A DNA stretch of 64,000 nt from Pedobacter jeongneungensis (GTDB lineage: Bacteria > Bacteroidota > Bacteroidia > Sphingobacteriales > Sphingobacteriaceae), in contig NZ_AYMG01000010.1 of NCBI RefSeq assembly GCF_000633455.1, positions 124,001-188,000 of the forward strand, in the 5' to 3' direction. A program made the position numbers and the translations under genes. Positions 1 to 9,897 of the stretch are shown piece after piece (position 1 is the stretch's first letter; each line of letters starts with the position of its first letter). Under the pieces are notes generated by a model that saw only the letters and a list, made by a program, of their open reading frames with translations, was not told the DNA's origin and ran no database searches.

Positions 1-2774
1 ATAATATCACGAACCAGGGTAAAGGAAGTGTTCACCTCTATGCTCCAGTTTTTCCATTGCAGGTAGGAATAAAAACCTCCTGTTATCTGTGGCTGAGAAT
101 TACCGGCAATCACCCTGTCATTACCATCAAGAACATAATTTCCATCCAGATCAGTAAAAATCGGATCACCTGCCTTAAAATAATTCAAACGACCCGTACC
201 ACCTACGCGGTAAGGCAAACCTGTATTCGGATCAACTGGTACCTGTGAATTGGTAGAATAAACTCCCTTTGTGTTGTACAGGTAGTTAGATAATGAGTTG
301 GTACCTAAGCGATAATAAGTGTCTTGTTGTAAAGCTTTATCATAATAAATAAAATCTCTCAAATTATCAGGCAATTGTGCTAAAATTTCTCTGTTGATCG
401 CTAAGTTTCCTGATATTGTCCACTTAAATGGACTTGTAGGATTTAATGGGCGGGCCGTTGTTTGAAATTCCCATCCGTAATTTACGTTACTGATTTCGTT
501 AGAGGCAACTGTTTCGAATGAGTTGGCACTTGAAATATCCTTATACCTGAAAATATTATCATTTTGTTTGTAATAGGTATCAAAAACGAATGAAAAACGG
601 TTTTGAAACAAGCTAAAATCAACACCGGCATTATAAGTGGTAGCTCTTGTAGGTTGTAAATCTAAATTTGGCAACCTTTTTAGATCCAATATGATAGAAT
701 TGGCATTATTATAACGGTTTCCTCCCACATATTTACCATAGGCATCAAAAACTCCACCTACCGGCTGTATGTTAGAGCCATAACTTAAACGGATGTCGGC
801 ATAATCGACCCATTTAATGTTCTGCAAAAACCTTTCTTTGTTAAAGTTCCACTTTAAGGCAAAAGATGGATTGGCAACATAACGGGCATTTTCTCCATTG
901 GCCGAGTTGGCATCTAAGCGATAGTTAAAATCCAATACATATTTTTGCTTATAGTTATAAGAAAATGCACCTGCAAAGGCCACACTCCTGGCGTCGTTAT
1001 AATCAATGGTTCCGCCTAAAGATGTCAGGTAATCGGTCATATTGGTTAAAGGACCTCTTAACTGATCATTCACCCCTCTTTCGTTCAAAATAGCGTCGGC
1101 TTTAAAAAAGCTCGAGTTGATTTCCGTAAAGGCAAAAAGGTTAAAGGTGTGCGTATCTTCTCCCGCAGCATCTTTTAAACCATATACATAAGAGAACTGG
1201 TTTCGGTTGTACAACTTGGTGGCACGATCGTTATAAGTATAATACTTAGATTGATTTCCATTTAACGCCGCCGGCGAAAAATTATCTTTAGTACCGGTAC
1301 TATTGGTATAGTTTAAGAATGTAGCTATCCTAAAATTCTTAAAAAGCTCATATTCTGCGTTAATGGTTGCAAAAGTTTGTAATGATTTATTGTCGTTATC
1401 GGTTTGTAGCTGTGCCAATACCCCACTTTGCGATGAAAATAGTGATGGTGAAGGCAATAGGCTTGAGGCCTGGCCCGTAGTGGCTAAACCGCTATTTAAG
1501 AAACCATTGCCACTGCCGACCTGTTGTTTCTGGATTGAATTTTGCAACTGACCATATAACTTAAATTTAGGAGTAGGATTGTATTGCATATTCATGTTAA
1601 GGTTATACCTCGAATAACCTGTATTCTCCTGGATGCCAGTTTCATCATAAGCACCTAAACCTACTTTATAGTTAAATGCAACATCACCACCCGAAATGCT
1701 TACATTATGGGTTTGATTAAAAGTATTCCTGTAAAAATAGGATTGCCAATCGGTCGAGTTATTAAAGTACGCGTTTAAACTATCTGCTAAAATTGGATTA
1801 TAATTGATCAGATCTATGGCATGGTTATAACTGGTATCATTTTGCAAAATCTGATTGATCCGCAACAGCCGTTCACCTTTACCTCCAATAACGCTGCGCA
1901 ATTGAGGAACCATGGAAAAGAAAGATGCACCAGTGTAACGAACCACCGGCACTTTAGAATTACCGCGTTTGGTGGTTACTAAAATAACTCCATAAGCCCC
2001 CCTCGATCCGTATAAGGAAGTAGCAGCAGCATCTTTTAATGTCGTAATATCTTCAATATCTTCTGGTGGAATCTGAGAAATAGGTGATACACCCGGACCT
2101 GCCTGTTGAAAACCATAAGAATAATTGGTATTGTCATCAACAGGTACCCCATCAATTACAAACAATGGTGAAGTTGGGGTTAAGAAACTCGAACTTCCTG
2201 AACCTGATACATTGATGTTTGAAATACCACGTAGGGTAATAGAACCCCTGAAACCCGGCGCACCAGTGTTATTCTGAATGTTAAGCCCGGCAACTTTACC
2301 TTGTAAAAGCGACATGATATCACTTGCAGGCTGCCCCTGGATATCTTTACCCGAAATAGTCACGGTAGAACCTGTAGTTAAAGTCCTTGTTTTGGTTTGA
2401 TAACCAGCGGTAACCGTAACCTCTTTAAGGGTAGCGTTATCGCCCTGTAAAGTAAGGTTAATGGTGGTTCTTCCGTTTACCTTGATGATTTGGGTGATAT
2501 AACTTAAATATTTAAAGGTAATTTCTGCATTTGATGCTACGGTAACCCTGTAACGGCCATCGCCGTCGGTTTGGCCCAAAACCCTGCCAGCGCTTAAAAT
2601 ACTTACGCCCGGCATGGTTTCTTTCTTTTTCGATTCGCCATCATAAACCGTACCTGTAACCGCAATTTGCTGTTGTGCCAGGGCGAGATTTTGCAAACCA
2701 AAAATCAATAAAATTACTATGCTGTAAAAATACTTCATTGGAAATATGTTTTGTTTGGATTTAGTTTGTTTCAT
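1..2774 (-). CDS. SusC/RagA-type TonB-dependent outer-membrane receptor (3' end outside window)
   Basis: Outer-membrane, TonB-driven uptake porin of the SusC/RagA class. The open frame runs off the left edge, so only about the first 924 residues are visible. The N-terminus has a signal peptide ending near ALAQQQ, then a carboxypeptidase-regulatory-like beta domain (about 37-119), then a plug domain with VFVIDGVPV-type and SLYGSRGAYGVILVTTKRG motifs near residue 260-270, then the start of the beta-barrel. The first ATG overlaps the stop of the upstream DUF5007-like gene as TGATG, suggesting translational coupling. A second in-frame ATG 36 bases later (MKYFYS) would give a more usual signal peptide and is the alternative start. 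It is the second SusC of this operon; its SusD partner is expected just outside the window. Substrate unknown. Confidence 0.93.
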   Translation of the reverse strand, partial: MKQTKSKQNIFPMKYFYSIVILLIFGLQNLALAQQQIAVTGTVYDGESKKKETMPGVSILSAGRVLGQTDGDGRYRVTVASNAEITFKYLSYITQIIKVNGRTTINLTLQGDNATLKEVTVTAGYQTKTRTLTTGSTVTISGKDIQGQPASDIMSLLQGKVAGLNIQNNTGAPGFRGSITLRGISNINVSGSGSSSFLTPTSPLFVIDGVPVDDNTNYSYGFQQAGPGVSPISQIPPEDIEDITTLKDAAATSLYGSRGAYGVILVTTKRGNSKVPVVRYTGASFFSMVPQLRSVIGGKGERLLRINQILQNDTSYNHAIDLINYNPILADSLNAYFNNSTDWQSYFYRNTFNQTHNVSISGGDVAFNYKVGLGAYDETGIQENTGYSRYNLNMNMQYNPTPKFKLYGQLQNSIQKQQVGSGNGFLNSGLATTGQASSLLPSPSLFSSQSGVLAQLQTDNDNKSLQTFATINAEYELFKNFRIATFLNYTNSTGTKDNFSPAALNGNQSKYYTYNDRATKLYNRNQFSYVYGLKDAAGEDTHTFNLFAFTEINSSFFKADAILNERGVNDQLRGPLTNMTDYLTSLGGTIDYNDARSVAFAGAFSYNYKQKYVLDFNYRLDANSANGENARYVANPSFALKWNFNKERFLQNIKWVDYADIRLSYGSNIQPVGGVFDAYGKYVGGNRYNNANSIILDLKRLPNLDLQPTRATTYNAGVDFSLFQNRFSFVFDTYYKQNDNIFRYKDISSANSFETVASNEISNVNYGWEFQTTARPLNPTSPFKWTISGNLAINREILAQLPDNLRDFIYYDKALQQDTYYRLGTNSLSNYLYNTKGVYSTNSQVPVDPNTGLPYRVGGTGRLNYFKAGDPIFTDLDGNYVLDGNDRVIAGNSQPQITGGFYSYLQWKNWSIEVNTSFTLVRDI

Positions 2775-3820
2775 CAGTCGTTATCAAATTTTGGTCGGTC
2801 GTTCTTGAACTGAAAGATAATTTCCCAATCCCCCTCCTCGTAGATCTTGAAATTTAGGGCGAGATAACAATGGAGCAAGGCCGCGCCAAATGCCTGCCTG
2901 TCAAACCTGAATACTACCCTGGCGGCAACACCATCTGTTGTAGTGTATTTTGTAGGATATGCGGTTAAAGGAATCGGATAAGCCACATCAAACTTCACCT
3001 TGGTGGCATCTTTTACCATATTGAAACCATGTACCAAATTGCCCCAATCGGTTAAAGCGAACTTATTTGGATCGATCACCTGAGCCAGCGTATCTATAAA
3101 TTTGAAACTGATGCTGTGTCCTGAATAGCCTGGCAACCCTTTTGGCAATTTATTAAACACCACGGCTACGTCATTGGAAGATAGAAACTGATTGGTTCTT
3201 GTTCCGGTAATAAATAAACCTGCCGGACTAACAGAGGTTGATGTTCCCTGCCCTGTAACCGGATCTAATGGCGAAGGCTCGTAAGGACGTTCGCGCAGTG
3301 GGCTAAGACGGAAATTCTGAAAATATTTCCTCCCACCGGTGTTCGACATTTCTACATCAAAAACGTAACCCGAATCTGGTTGCGCTTTAATCATGTTCGA
3401 ATTGGCTTCTGCCCACATTAAAAACTCACCAGAGTGCGGACGTACTTCGAACAAAGGGTGGTTTTCGATTACGCGTTTGGCCTCAATTTCGGCCAGCGAT
3501 TTTTCCGTACCGTCATAAGCCGTTTTCCATACTTTAACAGGATAAAGTTTGGTGAGTTCGGGAGCAGGCTCTCCACCAAAGGTGCGCATGTTTACAATTT
3601 TAAAATCCAATGGCCTGCTCGAGTTGCCATAGGTAAAATTGTTGGTAAATAAGGTATTTCTACCTAAAGTGGGCTGATACAGAAACTGTGTGTACTGACT
3701 ATCGTTAGCGATAGACAATCTATTATCTGGCAAATTTTTCTTACACGATACCAACATTAGCATCATGCCCGATAACATTATAGCTACACTAAGAAAGTAT
3801 TTTTTAGTTTTCATCTTCAT
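2774..3820 (-). CDS. DUF5007-like surface lipoprotein
   Basis: A 348-aa protein with a lipoprotein signal peptide (hydrophobic 9-24, lipobox L-V-S-C at Cys26, followed by KK). The rest has no recognisable catalytic motif. Its size and place after SusC-SusD-fasciclin genes match the DUF5007 family of Bacteroidota, which I recall from such operons; this naming is from memory and not searched. It is probably exported to the outer membrane and accessory to the SusCD pair. Four bases separate it from the FAS1 gene upstream, and its TGA overlaps the ATG of the next SusC gene, so it sits inside one transcript. Confidence 0.75.
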   Translation of the reverse strand: MKMKTKKYFLSVAIMLSGMMLMLVSCKKNLPDNRLSIANDSQYTQFLYQPTLGRNTLFTNNFTYGNSSRPLDFKIVNMRTFGGEPAPELTKLYPVKVWKTAYDGTEKSLAEIEAKRVIENHPLFEVRPHSGEFLMWAEANSNMIKAQPDSGYVFDVEMSNTGGRKYFQNFRLSPLRERPYEPSPLDPVTGQGTSTSVSPAGLFITGTRTNQFLSSNDVAVVFNKLPKGLPGYSGHSISFKFIDTLAQVIDPNKFALTDWGNLVHGFNMVKDATKVKFDVAYPIPLTAYPTKYTTTDGVAARVVFRFDRQAFGAALLHCYLALNFKIYEEGDWEIIFQFKNDRPKFDND

Positions 3821-3824
3821 AAGG

Positions 3825-4499
3825 CTATTGGTCTAATCTGTATGTAAATTCATCAAACCCAAAATTGTGCAGCGGGCTTAAAATGTTTATAGTCGCGTTA
3901 TTGGTTTTGATGTTAATGGCATTGGTGTTGGTGGTTACCCAGTTAAGCCTGATGGTTGAGCCATACATATCGCTATACTCGAGCGTAGTGGCACCTCCAC
4001 CTACAAAACCTGATGCATTAGCCTGTAGCGCTTTTACATGCATAGGATAATTGGAGGCTACTGTTGTAACCGAAATACCATCAACCGTACTGGCATAAGC
4101 AGCAGGTGTTAAGTTTCCCCTTACAATATATTTTGAAAGCATAAATGCCAGCTCCAGCGGATCTGCAGTACTTAAATAAATAGGTGCTTTCCCTTCTGCT
4201 TTTCTGGTTTGGTTCAAATACTTAACCGATGCAGCGAAATTTTCATTTACCGGTGCAAACAGGGTTACTTTCTGATTGGTTAAAGAATCCTTCAAAAAAG
4301 GAAAACGGTCCAATACCAATAGCAGCGAATCAAAAGTGTTCGGTTTCGATTTTAAATAATCCACTGCTGTTCCTTTATAGGTTTGTACCGTATTGGTATA
4401 ATCGTAATAAGGAGAATCGCTTTTTTTGCAGGCACTCAAATAAATACCCATTATGGCTATTAGCAACAATAGGCTAAGCTTATATAATTTCTTTTTCAT
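3825..4499 (-). CDS. Fasciclin (FAS1) domain lipoprotein
   Basis: A 224-aa lipoprotein with signal peptide and lipobox L-S-A-C at Cys24. The middle carries a FAS1-like pattern: TFDSLLLVLDRFPFL, then KVTLFAPVNENFAA near residue 80, and later LSKYIVRGNLT, as in adhesive fasciclin domains. FAS1 domains usually mediate adhesion or ligand binding at the cell surface. In Bacteroidota such lipoproteins often follow SusD genes. It lies 14 bases after SusD and 4 bases before the DUF5007-like gene, so it is an operon member. Its exact role in uptake is not known. Confidence 0.8.
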   Translation of the reverse strand: MKKKLYKLSLLLLIAIMGIYLSACKKSDSPYYDYTNTVQTYKGTAVDYLKSKPNTFDSLLLVLDRFPFLKDSLTNQKVTLFAPVNENFAASVKYLNQTRKAEGKAPIYLSTADPLELAFMLSKYIVRGNLTPAAYASTVDGISVTTVASNYPMHVKALQANASGFVGGGATTLEYSDMYGSTIRLNWVTTNTNAINIKTNNATINILSPLHNFGFDEFTYRLDQ

Positions 4500-4513
4500 G
4501 ATCTTCTGATTGA

Positions 4514-6112
4514 TTATTGCCAGTATGGATTTTGGGTAACCGATGGATTTGCATTGATTACATCCTGAGATACCGGCCAGTAAATACCACCTGCTCGCTC
4601 AAACTGTGTAAATGTTAGCGGAACACCATTTTTCCTAATAAAGGTACCGGTAGCATTTTTAAGCCTGTTGTAACGAACAATATCATACCATCTCCAGCCC
4701 TCACCCATTAATTCTCTTCTGCGTTCTTCAAAAATGGCGTCAACCAAATCTTTGCCCGATGCCGGATCGTAAGTAACAGTACCTCTTAAATTAGCTGCTT
4801 TGTTTAATGCCGAAATGGCTTCATCGCGTTGCCCCAATACCGCACAGGCTTCGGCCCTGAGCAAGGTGATTTCCTCGATGCGGCTAAACAGCATGGTAGA
4901 ACTGAACAGGGTTAAGTTACCAGAGGTTTGAGCCGTATAAATCACTTTGATCTTGTTAAAAATGGGCTGCTCTGAAGGGAAGTTGTAAAAATAATTTGTC
5001 CGGTATAAGCCTGTTAAAGGGTTAATGCTGAACCTCAGATCTCCCGGGTCGGTAAATATTTTAAGAATACTATCCTTTGGCACAAACATTTCGGGCTGTG
5101 TTTTAGGGATAAATGGCGATGCCAGGGTTAATTGCTCGATGTGGCCATTTGCTGTTGATAAACCATTACCAGCTTCGAATGGAAAACCTACCAGTACCGT
5201 TGCACGTTTAAAAGCAAATGGGCTGTAGTAATTTACATTCTCCGTCAAGGCGTCCATATCTAAATAAACGATCCCGTTAGAACCACTTCCGTTTGATTTG
5301 GTATAGTTATCCAATACAAATTTTGAATAGGTAGCCGCATCCAGGTAATTTCCCTGCCAGGCCGCAATGTGGGCCAAAATAATATAGGCCGATAAACGGG
5401 TAAAAATATTGCCGTTCCAGCTTGCCCAGCCCGCACCATAATAAAGGCCAGGTAAAATAGGGTCATCGCCGCCATATTTAAAAGGTACCACCTGTGCTGC
5501 AGCCAATAGTTCGGTTGTAGCAAACTGTAAAACTTTCTCTTTAGCGGTTCTTGGCAACTGTACAAAATCACCATCGTGCGATGAAGTTAATAAAGGTACA
5601 TCGCCCCAGATCCTTACCATGTAGAAATAGGCAAATGCCCTTAATATTCTGACCTGTGCAATATCTACATTATTGTTTATCGTCGTATAACGCGAATCTA
5701 AAGGGATAATCTGTTTAGAGCGTTCGATAAATAAACTTGCTGCATTAATTACCGCATAAAATCTACGCCAGTTGGTGATCCTGTTAATCACCGGATATTG
5801 TGCATTTAACTGGCCTGTAACAATAGATTTTAAATCAGCACGGTTGGTAATCTGAAAATCGCCCTGACGTAAATCGCCCATTAACCAATGGGTATTATCT
5901 GATACCGTAGCCGAACGCATCAGGCCATATACCGAAAGCAAGTTTGCGCGGGCGTCTTCCAGCGTTTTCCAGTTACTTTCTTCGGTAGCTAATCTTGTTG
6001 ATTGTACATCATCAATTTTCTTACAGGAGAAATTGCCCATACCAACCATGGTTAGGATTAACACCAGGGTAACCGACCTGTAGATACTAATTTTATAATT
6101 AGAATATTTCAT
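4514..6112 (-). CDS. RagB/SusD-family nutrient-binding outer-membrane lipoprotein
   Basis: A 532-aa SusD-like lipoprotein that would cap the SusC-like porin encoded directly upstream. The signal peptide ends at lipobox N-F-S-C (Cys30) followed by KK. The helix-rich, TPR-like N-terminal half includes ARILRAFAYFYMVRIWGDVP, a SusD hallmark. The C-terminal half contains EERRRELMGEGWRWYDIVRY, the typical SusD C-terminal signature. The length is usual for the family. It follows the SusC gene by 17 bases. The ligand cannot be told, because no glycoside hydrolase is seen beside it. Confidence 0.95.
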   Translation of the reverse strand: MKYSNYKISIYRSVTLVLILTMVGMGNFSCKKIDDVQSTRLATEESNWKTLEDARANLLSVYGLMRSATVSDNTHWLMGDLRQGDFQITNRADLKSIVTGQLNAQYPVINRITNWRRFYAVINAASLFIERSKQIIPLDSRYTTINNNVDIAQVRILRAFAYFYMVRIWGDVPLLTSSHDGDFVQLPRTAKEKVLQFATTELLAAAQVVPFKYGGDDPILPGLYYGAGWASWNGNIFTRLSAYIILAHIAAWQGNYLDAATYSKFVLDNYTKSNGSGSNGIVYLDMDALTENVNYYSPFAFKRATVLVGFPFEAGNGLSTANGHIEQLTLASPFIPKTQPEMFVPKDSILKIFTDPGDLRFSINPLTGLYRTNYFYNFPSEQPIFNKIKVIYTAQTSGNLTLFSSTMLFSRIEEITLLRAEACAVLGQRDEAISALNKAANLRGTVTYDPASGKDLVDAIFEERRRELMGEGWRWYDIVRYNRLKNATGTFIRKNGVPLTFTQFERAGGIYWPVSQDVINANPSVTQNPYWQ

Positions 6113-6129
6113 ATCAATAATGGTATATT

Positions 6130-9123
6130 TTATAAATCGAGTTTGAAGCCTAAAACAAATGTTCGTGGGATGGTGATATTAGCACCGTCGTATATTCCAT
6201 TGTAATTGATCAGTTCTGGATCAACTCCCGAAAAATCGGTCAGGGTAAATACGTTTAAGGCTGTAGCATATAAATAAGCTCTCCTGATTTTCCCACCAGC
6301 TTTTTTGAATAAACCTGTTTTGCTAAAATCGTAACCGAGGGTAACCGATCTTAATTTCACATAAGAAGCACTTTCTAAAAACAGATCCTGATCGGTACGG
6401 TAAGCATCTACAGGACTCCATGGATTGTATATCGGATAATTTTTCTCGTTATCGAACGATTGCCAAGAAGAAACTTCTTTAACCGAGTTGATATCGTTTC
6501 CGGCCTCGCGGTTTACGAAACCGTAACGGGTTGCCTCGTACTGGTTAATGGCTTTTTGTCCGGCAGCAAAAATGAAATTGAAATTTAAATCGAAGTTTTT
6601 GTAAGCAATGGTATTGTTCCAGCCACCCACAAATTTTGGTAATCTGTCGCCGGTTAACACCTTATCTTTACTGTCGATGCGGTTATCATTATTGTAATCA
6701 ACCCATTTCGGATCGCCTGCTTTTAAAGGAATACCGTTAAAAGTTCTGCCGGCAGGTACCTCAGCATCGCTGTTATAAATGCCCTGGTTGGTGTATAACC
6801 AATAACTGCCTACCGATTTTCCTACCTGTAATTTATTATCGTTCTGATAAATTAATTCATTCAAACCATCGGGCAGTGCCGATAGCTTATTCTTATTATA
6901 ACTCAGGTTCAAACCTGTATTCCAGTTTAAGCCATCGCGTTGTTGTAATACCGCACCGTTAACCAAAAGCTCAATCCCTTTGTTATTAATATCCATACCC
7001 GATTTATATTGGGTAGAATAACCTGTTTCAACTGCTACAGGCAAGCCGATTACGCTGTTTTTATCGTCACGGTTATATACCGTTACCGCAGCATTAACCC
7101 GACTGTTTAAAAACGATGCATCTAAAGTTACACTGGTACGATCGGCATAAGGTAAACTGATGTTATAACCAATAAAACCACTATTATATGGGCGGTTAAT
7201 ACCCAGCAAACCACCGTAGCCTGGTATAGTTGGTTCTTCTTCCCATCCATTTTCTGAACGGTACTGGGGTCCTGCAGCAAAACGGTCATCCTGGAAAATC
7301 CTCAAAGTCCTGCCCCAGCCTGCACTTAAGTGCAGCGCATCAATCGCTTTATTATCTTTTAAAAATTGTTGTTTTAAATTCCAGTTGGCATTAAATGCTG
7401 GTGTAGTTACCCAACGGCTATCTGGCTGACCATTTGAAGCACCATCTCTTCTCAACAATGCACTTAAGGTGAACAGGTTTTTATAAGCGTATTTCGCAGA
7501 ACCATAAAAAGACATTAAATTATTACGCTCCTTATCAATATACCTGAAAACATAAAAATTACCATTGGCCAGTACGTTTAAGTAATCCGGGTTATCTGCT
7601 CCGTCTTTGGTTGGGTTACCATCTACAAAAGTCAGTTTTACATAATCATTCGGACCGTTGTAGGCCCTTGCATAATTATATTTGTAGGTATCGCCCTGTA
7701 AGCTTTGTCCAAGTTCAAAATCTATAACATGATTTTTATTAATATCATATTTATAGCTAATGTTATTGTTGATGGAAACCCTTTGGCTATAACCAAAATA
7801 GTTAGAAATGTAACTGATGCCAGCCAACAAAGTTGATGGTATAAAGTAATCCCTGATCCCTTCATTGTAATTAAACAACCCTGTGGTAGAGATTACAAAT
7901 TTATTCACCTTTGCACTTAAGGTTAGGTTTCCGTTTAATACCGTAGAGCGGTTGTTATCTACATTTCTATCATTTTGAGTTAAATACGTAGCATAAGACT
8001 CGGCATTTGGAGAAAGCGGACTACTTAAATCGGGGATGTAGCGTGTTTCGGCAAAACGATCGCGCAAACTTTTATTCCGGGTACGGTCTAAACGGGCCGT
8101 ATTAACCGTGCTTGATACCGTAAGCCATTTAAAAGGCGCCATATTGATCCCGAAAAACAGATTGTAACGATCTAAACCTGTATCATCCGCATTTCCGGCA
8201 TTTTTAGTACCCGAACCAAAAAACCTGAAGTTAGCCCGGTCTGTGCCTCCTGTAATCCCTAAATCAGCAGAAAAGGTTGGCGTATTCTGATAATATAAAT
8301 CTGTCCAGTTTGAGGGGCCAAAATAGGCCACATTGGTAGAATCGCGTAAATAAGAAGCCGGACTGCCTGTAGGATTATATTTTTTATAAAACTGGCTTCT
8401 GAAATTATTTTCGTAAACCCCATTAACGGTATTTACCTGTGGAGCGGTTACATAACCAAAATAAGAATTAAGGCTAATGTCTCTAAGACCTGCCTTGGCA
8501 TTTTTGGTGGTTATATATATAGCCCCATTAGCTGCATTCGGACCAAGTTTGGCCAATTCAAATGGATCTTTAATTACCGTAATTGATTGTATATTATTAA
8601 TATCAACCTGTGATAATAAATTGGTGGCAGGCCCTATCCTATTGTAATCATATTTCTGCACATCGAAAGCAAATGGATTATCTGCCACTAAAGGCACTCC
8701 ATTTAAGTAGATAGCTGGCTGTAAAGCGTAAATATCTTTTTTATTAAACAGTAAGCCCGATGTACCCTGTATAATAATACTTTGCTCGGTTCCTGGTTCT
8801 CCGTTTGGTTCCTGTACATAAACGCCGGCTAAATTGCCTTTAATAATCTGCTGTAACGACAGGTTTGGAACTGGTGCAGACGAACGGATGTTAACCGTAT
8901 CGCGTACTGTTTTAAATTTTTGCAACGCCCTGATCATTTGTCCAATCGTATCTGTTTTTACGGCGTTAGCGGATAAATCTTTTTTAGATTTTGAGGTATC
9001 TTGCTGAAAGGCAAAATAGTTGCTGTTGATCCTCTTAATCAGTGCCTCATTGGCGTATGAAGATTGAAATCCAAAAACAGATAAAAACAAGGCAAAACAA
9101 ATGCTTGTGTAAATTTTAACCAT
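6130..9123 (-). CDS. SusC/RagA-type TonB-dependent receptor without the usual N-terminal regulatory domain
   Basis: A 997-aa outer-membrane TonB-dependent porin. It has a signal peptide (cleavage near SYA-NEA at 24-25), then a short linker of about 60 residues, then a plug domain at about 85-210 (IIKGNLAGVYVQEP, ITVIKDPFELAKLG, NAANGAIYITTKNA) and a long beta-barrel ending in the aromatic-rich GFKLDL. The carboxypeptidase-regulatory-like domain found in most SusC proteins, and present in the second SusC of this operon, is absent. It is the first gene of the five-gene operon. Two LacI-type palindromes lie in the upstream spacer. I could not find a convincing TAnnTTTG promoter directly upstream. 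Confidence 0.93.
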   Translation of the reverse strand: MVKIYTSICFALFLSVFGFQSSYANEALIKRINSNYFAFQQDTSKSKKDLSANAVKTDTIGQMIRALQKFKTVRDTVNIRSSAPVPNLSLQQIIKGNLAGVYVQEPNGEPGTEQSIIIQGTSGLLFNKKDIYALQPAIYLNGVPLVADNPFAFDVQKYDYNRIGPATNLLSQVDINNIQSITVIKDPFELAKLGPNAANGAIYITTKNAKAGLRDISLNSYFGYVTAPQVNTVNGVYENNFRSQFYKKYNPTGSPASYLRDSTNVAYFGPSNWTDLYYQNTPTFSADLGITGGTDRANFRFFGSGTKNAGNADDTGLDRYNLFFGINMAPFKWLTVSSTVNTARLDRTRNKSLRDRFAETRYIPDLSSPLSPNAESYATYLTQNDRNVDNNRSTVLNGNLTLSAKVNKFVISTTGLFNYNEGIRDYFIPSTLLAGISYISNYFGYSQRVSINNNISYKYDINKNHVIDFELGQSLQGDTYKYNYARAYNGPNDYVKLTFVDGNPTKDGADNPDYLNVLANGNFYVFRYIDKERNNLMSFYGSAKYAYKNLFTLSALLRRDGASNGQPDSRWVTTPAFNANWNLKQQFLKDNKAIDALHLSAGWGRTLRIFQDDRFAAGPQYRSENGWEEEPTIPGYGGLLGINRPYNSGFIGYNISLPYADRTSVTLDASFLNSRVNAAVTVYNRDDKNSVIGLPVAVETGYSTQYKSGMDINNKGIELLVNGAVLQQRDGLNWNTGLNLSYNKNKLSALPDGLNELIYQNDNKLQVGKSVGSYWLYTNQGIYNSDAEVPAGRTFNGIPLKAGDPKWVDYNNDNRIDSKDKVLTGDRLPKFVGGWNNTIAYKNFDLNFNFIFAAGQKAINQYEATRYGFVNREAGNDINSVKEVSSWQSFDNEKNYPIYNPWSPVDAYRTDQDLFLESASYVKLRSVTLGYDFSKTGLFKKAGGKIRRAYLYATALNVFTLTDFSGVDPELINYNGIYDGANITIPRTFVLGFKLDL

Positions 9124-9497
9124 TTGATTAGTTTTTGTTTGATTTTTTTGTTTAAAGAAGAAACTCTGTTGCTTAAGAAGTAATTAAGAAATTACCCCTG
9201 TTTGGTTTTTTTGGGCATAGCAATGCCTGGAGACAAAAAGTAAAATTTTTGAACATACGGATTTGTTTAGAATGATTAATATTGATTCATAGCTCAAATA
9301 GACTGTGCCACGAACGGTTTAGTTATTGTTTGTTTGTTATACCTTGGTTAGAGGTTTTATTTTATTTATTATTTATAGTGATCTTGCCGGTTAAACAAGA
9401 TTTTTTTGCTCGTAATACTAAAATAAAAATATCGGCTCGTTATGATTTGTTAATGCAAGGTATAGATTAAGAAAGCTGGATTTTTATTTTTTTCAAC

Positions 9498-9509
9498 GCA
9501 AACGTTTGC
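9498..9509. promoter_or_regulatory. LacI-type operator palindrome (site 1)
   Basis: Perfect 12-base palindrome GCAAACGTTTGC with the central CG typical of LacI/GalR-family operators. It lies 375 bases upstream of the SusC start. A related site lies 265 bases further upstream. No LacI-family gene is in the window, so the regulator would act from elsewhere. Confidence 0.6.
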
Positions 9510-9762
9510 TTAAAAAAATGCTTTAATCACTTAATTATAGGCACATAAGCGATTTTAAAACCAATAAGACTTGTGTATTGATAAGTTTTTACAAAAGCAA
9601 TATTCCATTATTGTGCGACACACTTAAAAAAACATTAAAATGACAATTATAGTTGTCGTAAAAATTAACCCATTGTAAACAGATTTCAATTTAGCATAGA
9701 TTTTTAATTACAAGCAATTGTTCCGAAAAACGACATTAAAAATTATAGCACACAAACTAAGC

Positions 9763-9774
9763 GCAAACGTTTGT
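9763..9774. promoter_or_regulatory. LacI-type operator palindrome (site 2)
   Basis: GCAAACGTTTGT, the same motif as site 1 with one terminal change. Two matched sites suggest DNA looping by a tetrameric or paired LacI-type regulator controlling the SusC operon, which is the only gene start facing this spacer. Confidence 0.55.
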
Positions 9775-9831
9775 TTTTTTTAAAACACGCAAAAGATTTA
9801 AAAACATAATCAACTGATTATCAAATTATTA

Positions 9832-9866
9832 AAACAAAAAAATCTCTTAAAAAAATTTAAGAGATT
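9832..9866 (-). terminator. Rho-independent terminator of the FAD/NAD(P)-binding protein gene
   Basis: Perfect 11-bp inverted repeat AATCTCTTAAA / TTTAAGAGATT with a 4-base loop. On the minus strand it is followed by a T-rich tract (TTTTTGTTT). It lies about 30 bases after the stop of the oxidoreductase gene. Confidence 0.8.
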
Positions 9867-9897
9867 GTCTGAAATAATAAAAAATTGTTTCCGTTTT

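Larger units (their letters stand above)
9124..9897. other. Intergenic region upstream of the SusC operon
   Basis: This 774-base spacer is AT-rich and has no convincing gene. It carries two near-identical palindromes of LacI-family type, 265 bases apart, and a terminator for the oxidoreductase gene at its right end. A small hairpin GGCAT-AGCA-ATGCC lies about 90 bases before the SusC start. A 62-codon open frame on the plus strand is AT-rich and shows no family features, so I do not call it. Confidence 0.6.

Noticed and set aside
57..248. 63-codon open frame on the plus strand
   Set aside because: It lies inside the SusC-like barrel coding region on the opposite strand and shows no family features.
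9282..9470. 62-codon open frame in the SusC upstream spacer
   Set aside because: AT-rich low-complexity translation with no motif and no partner; the region is better explained as regulatory spacer.
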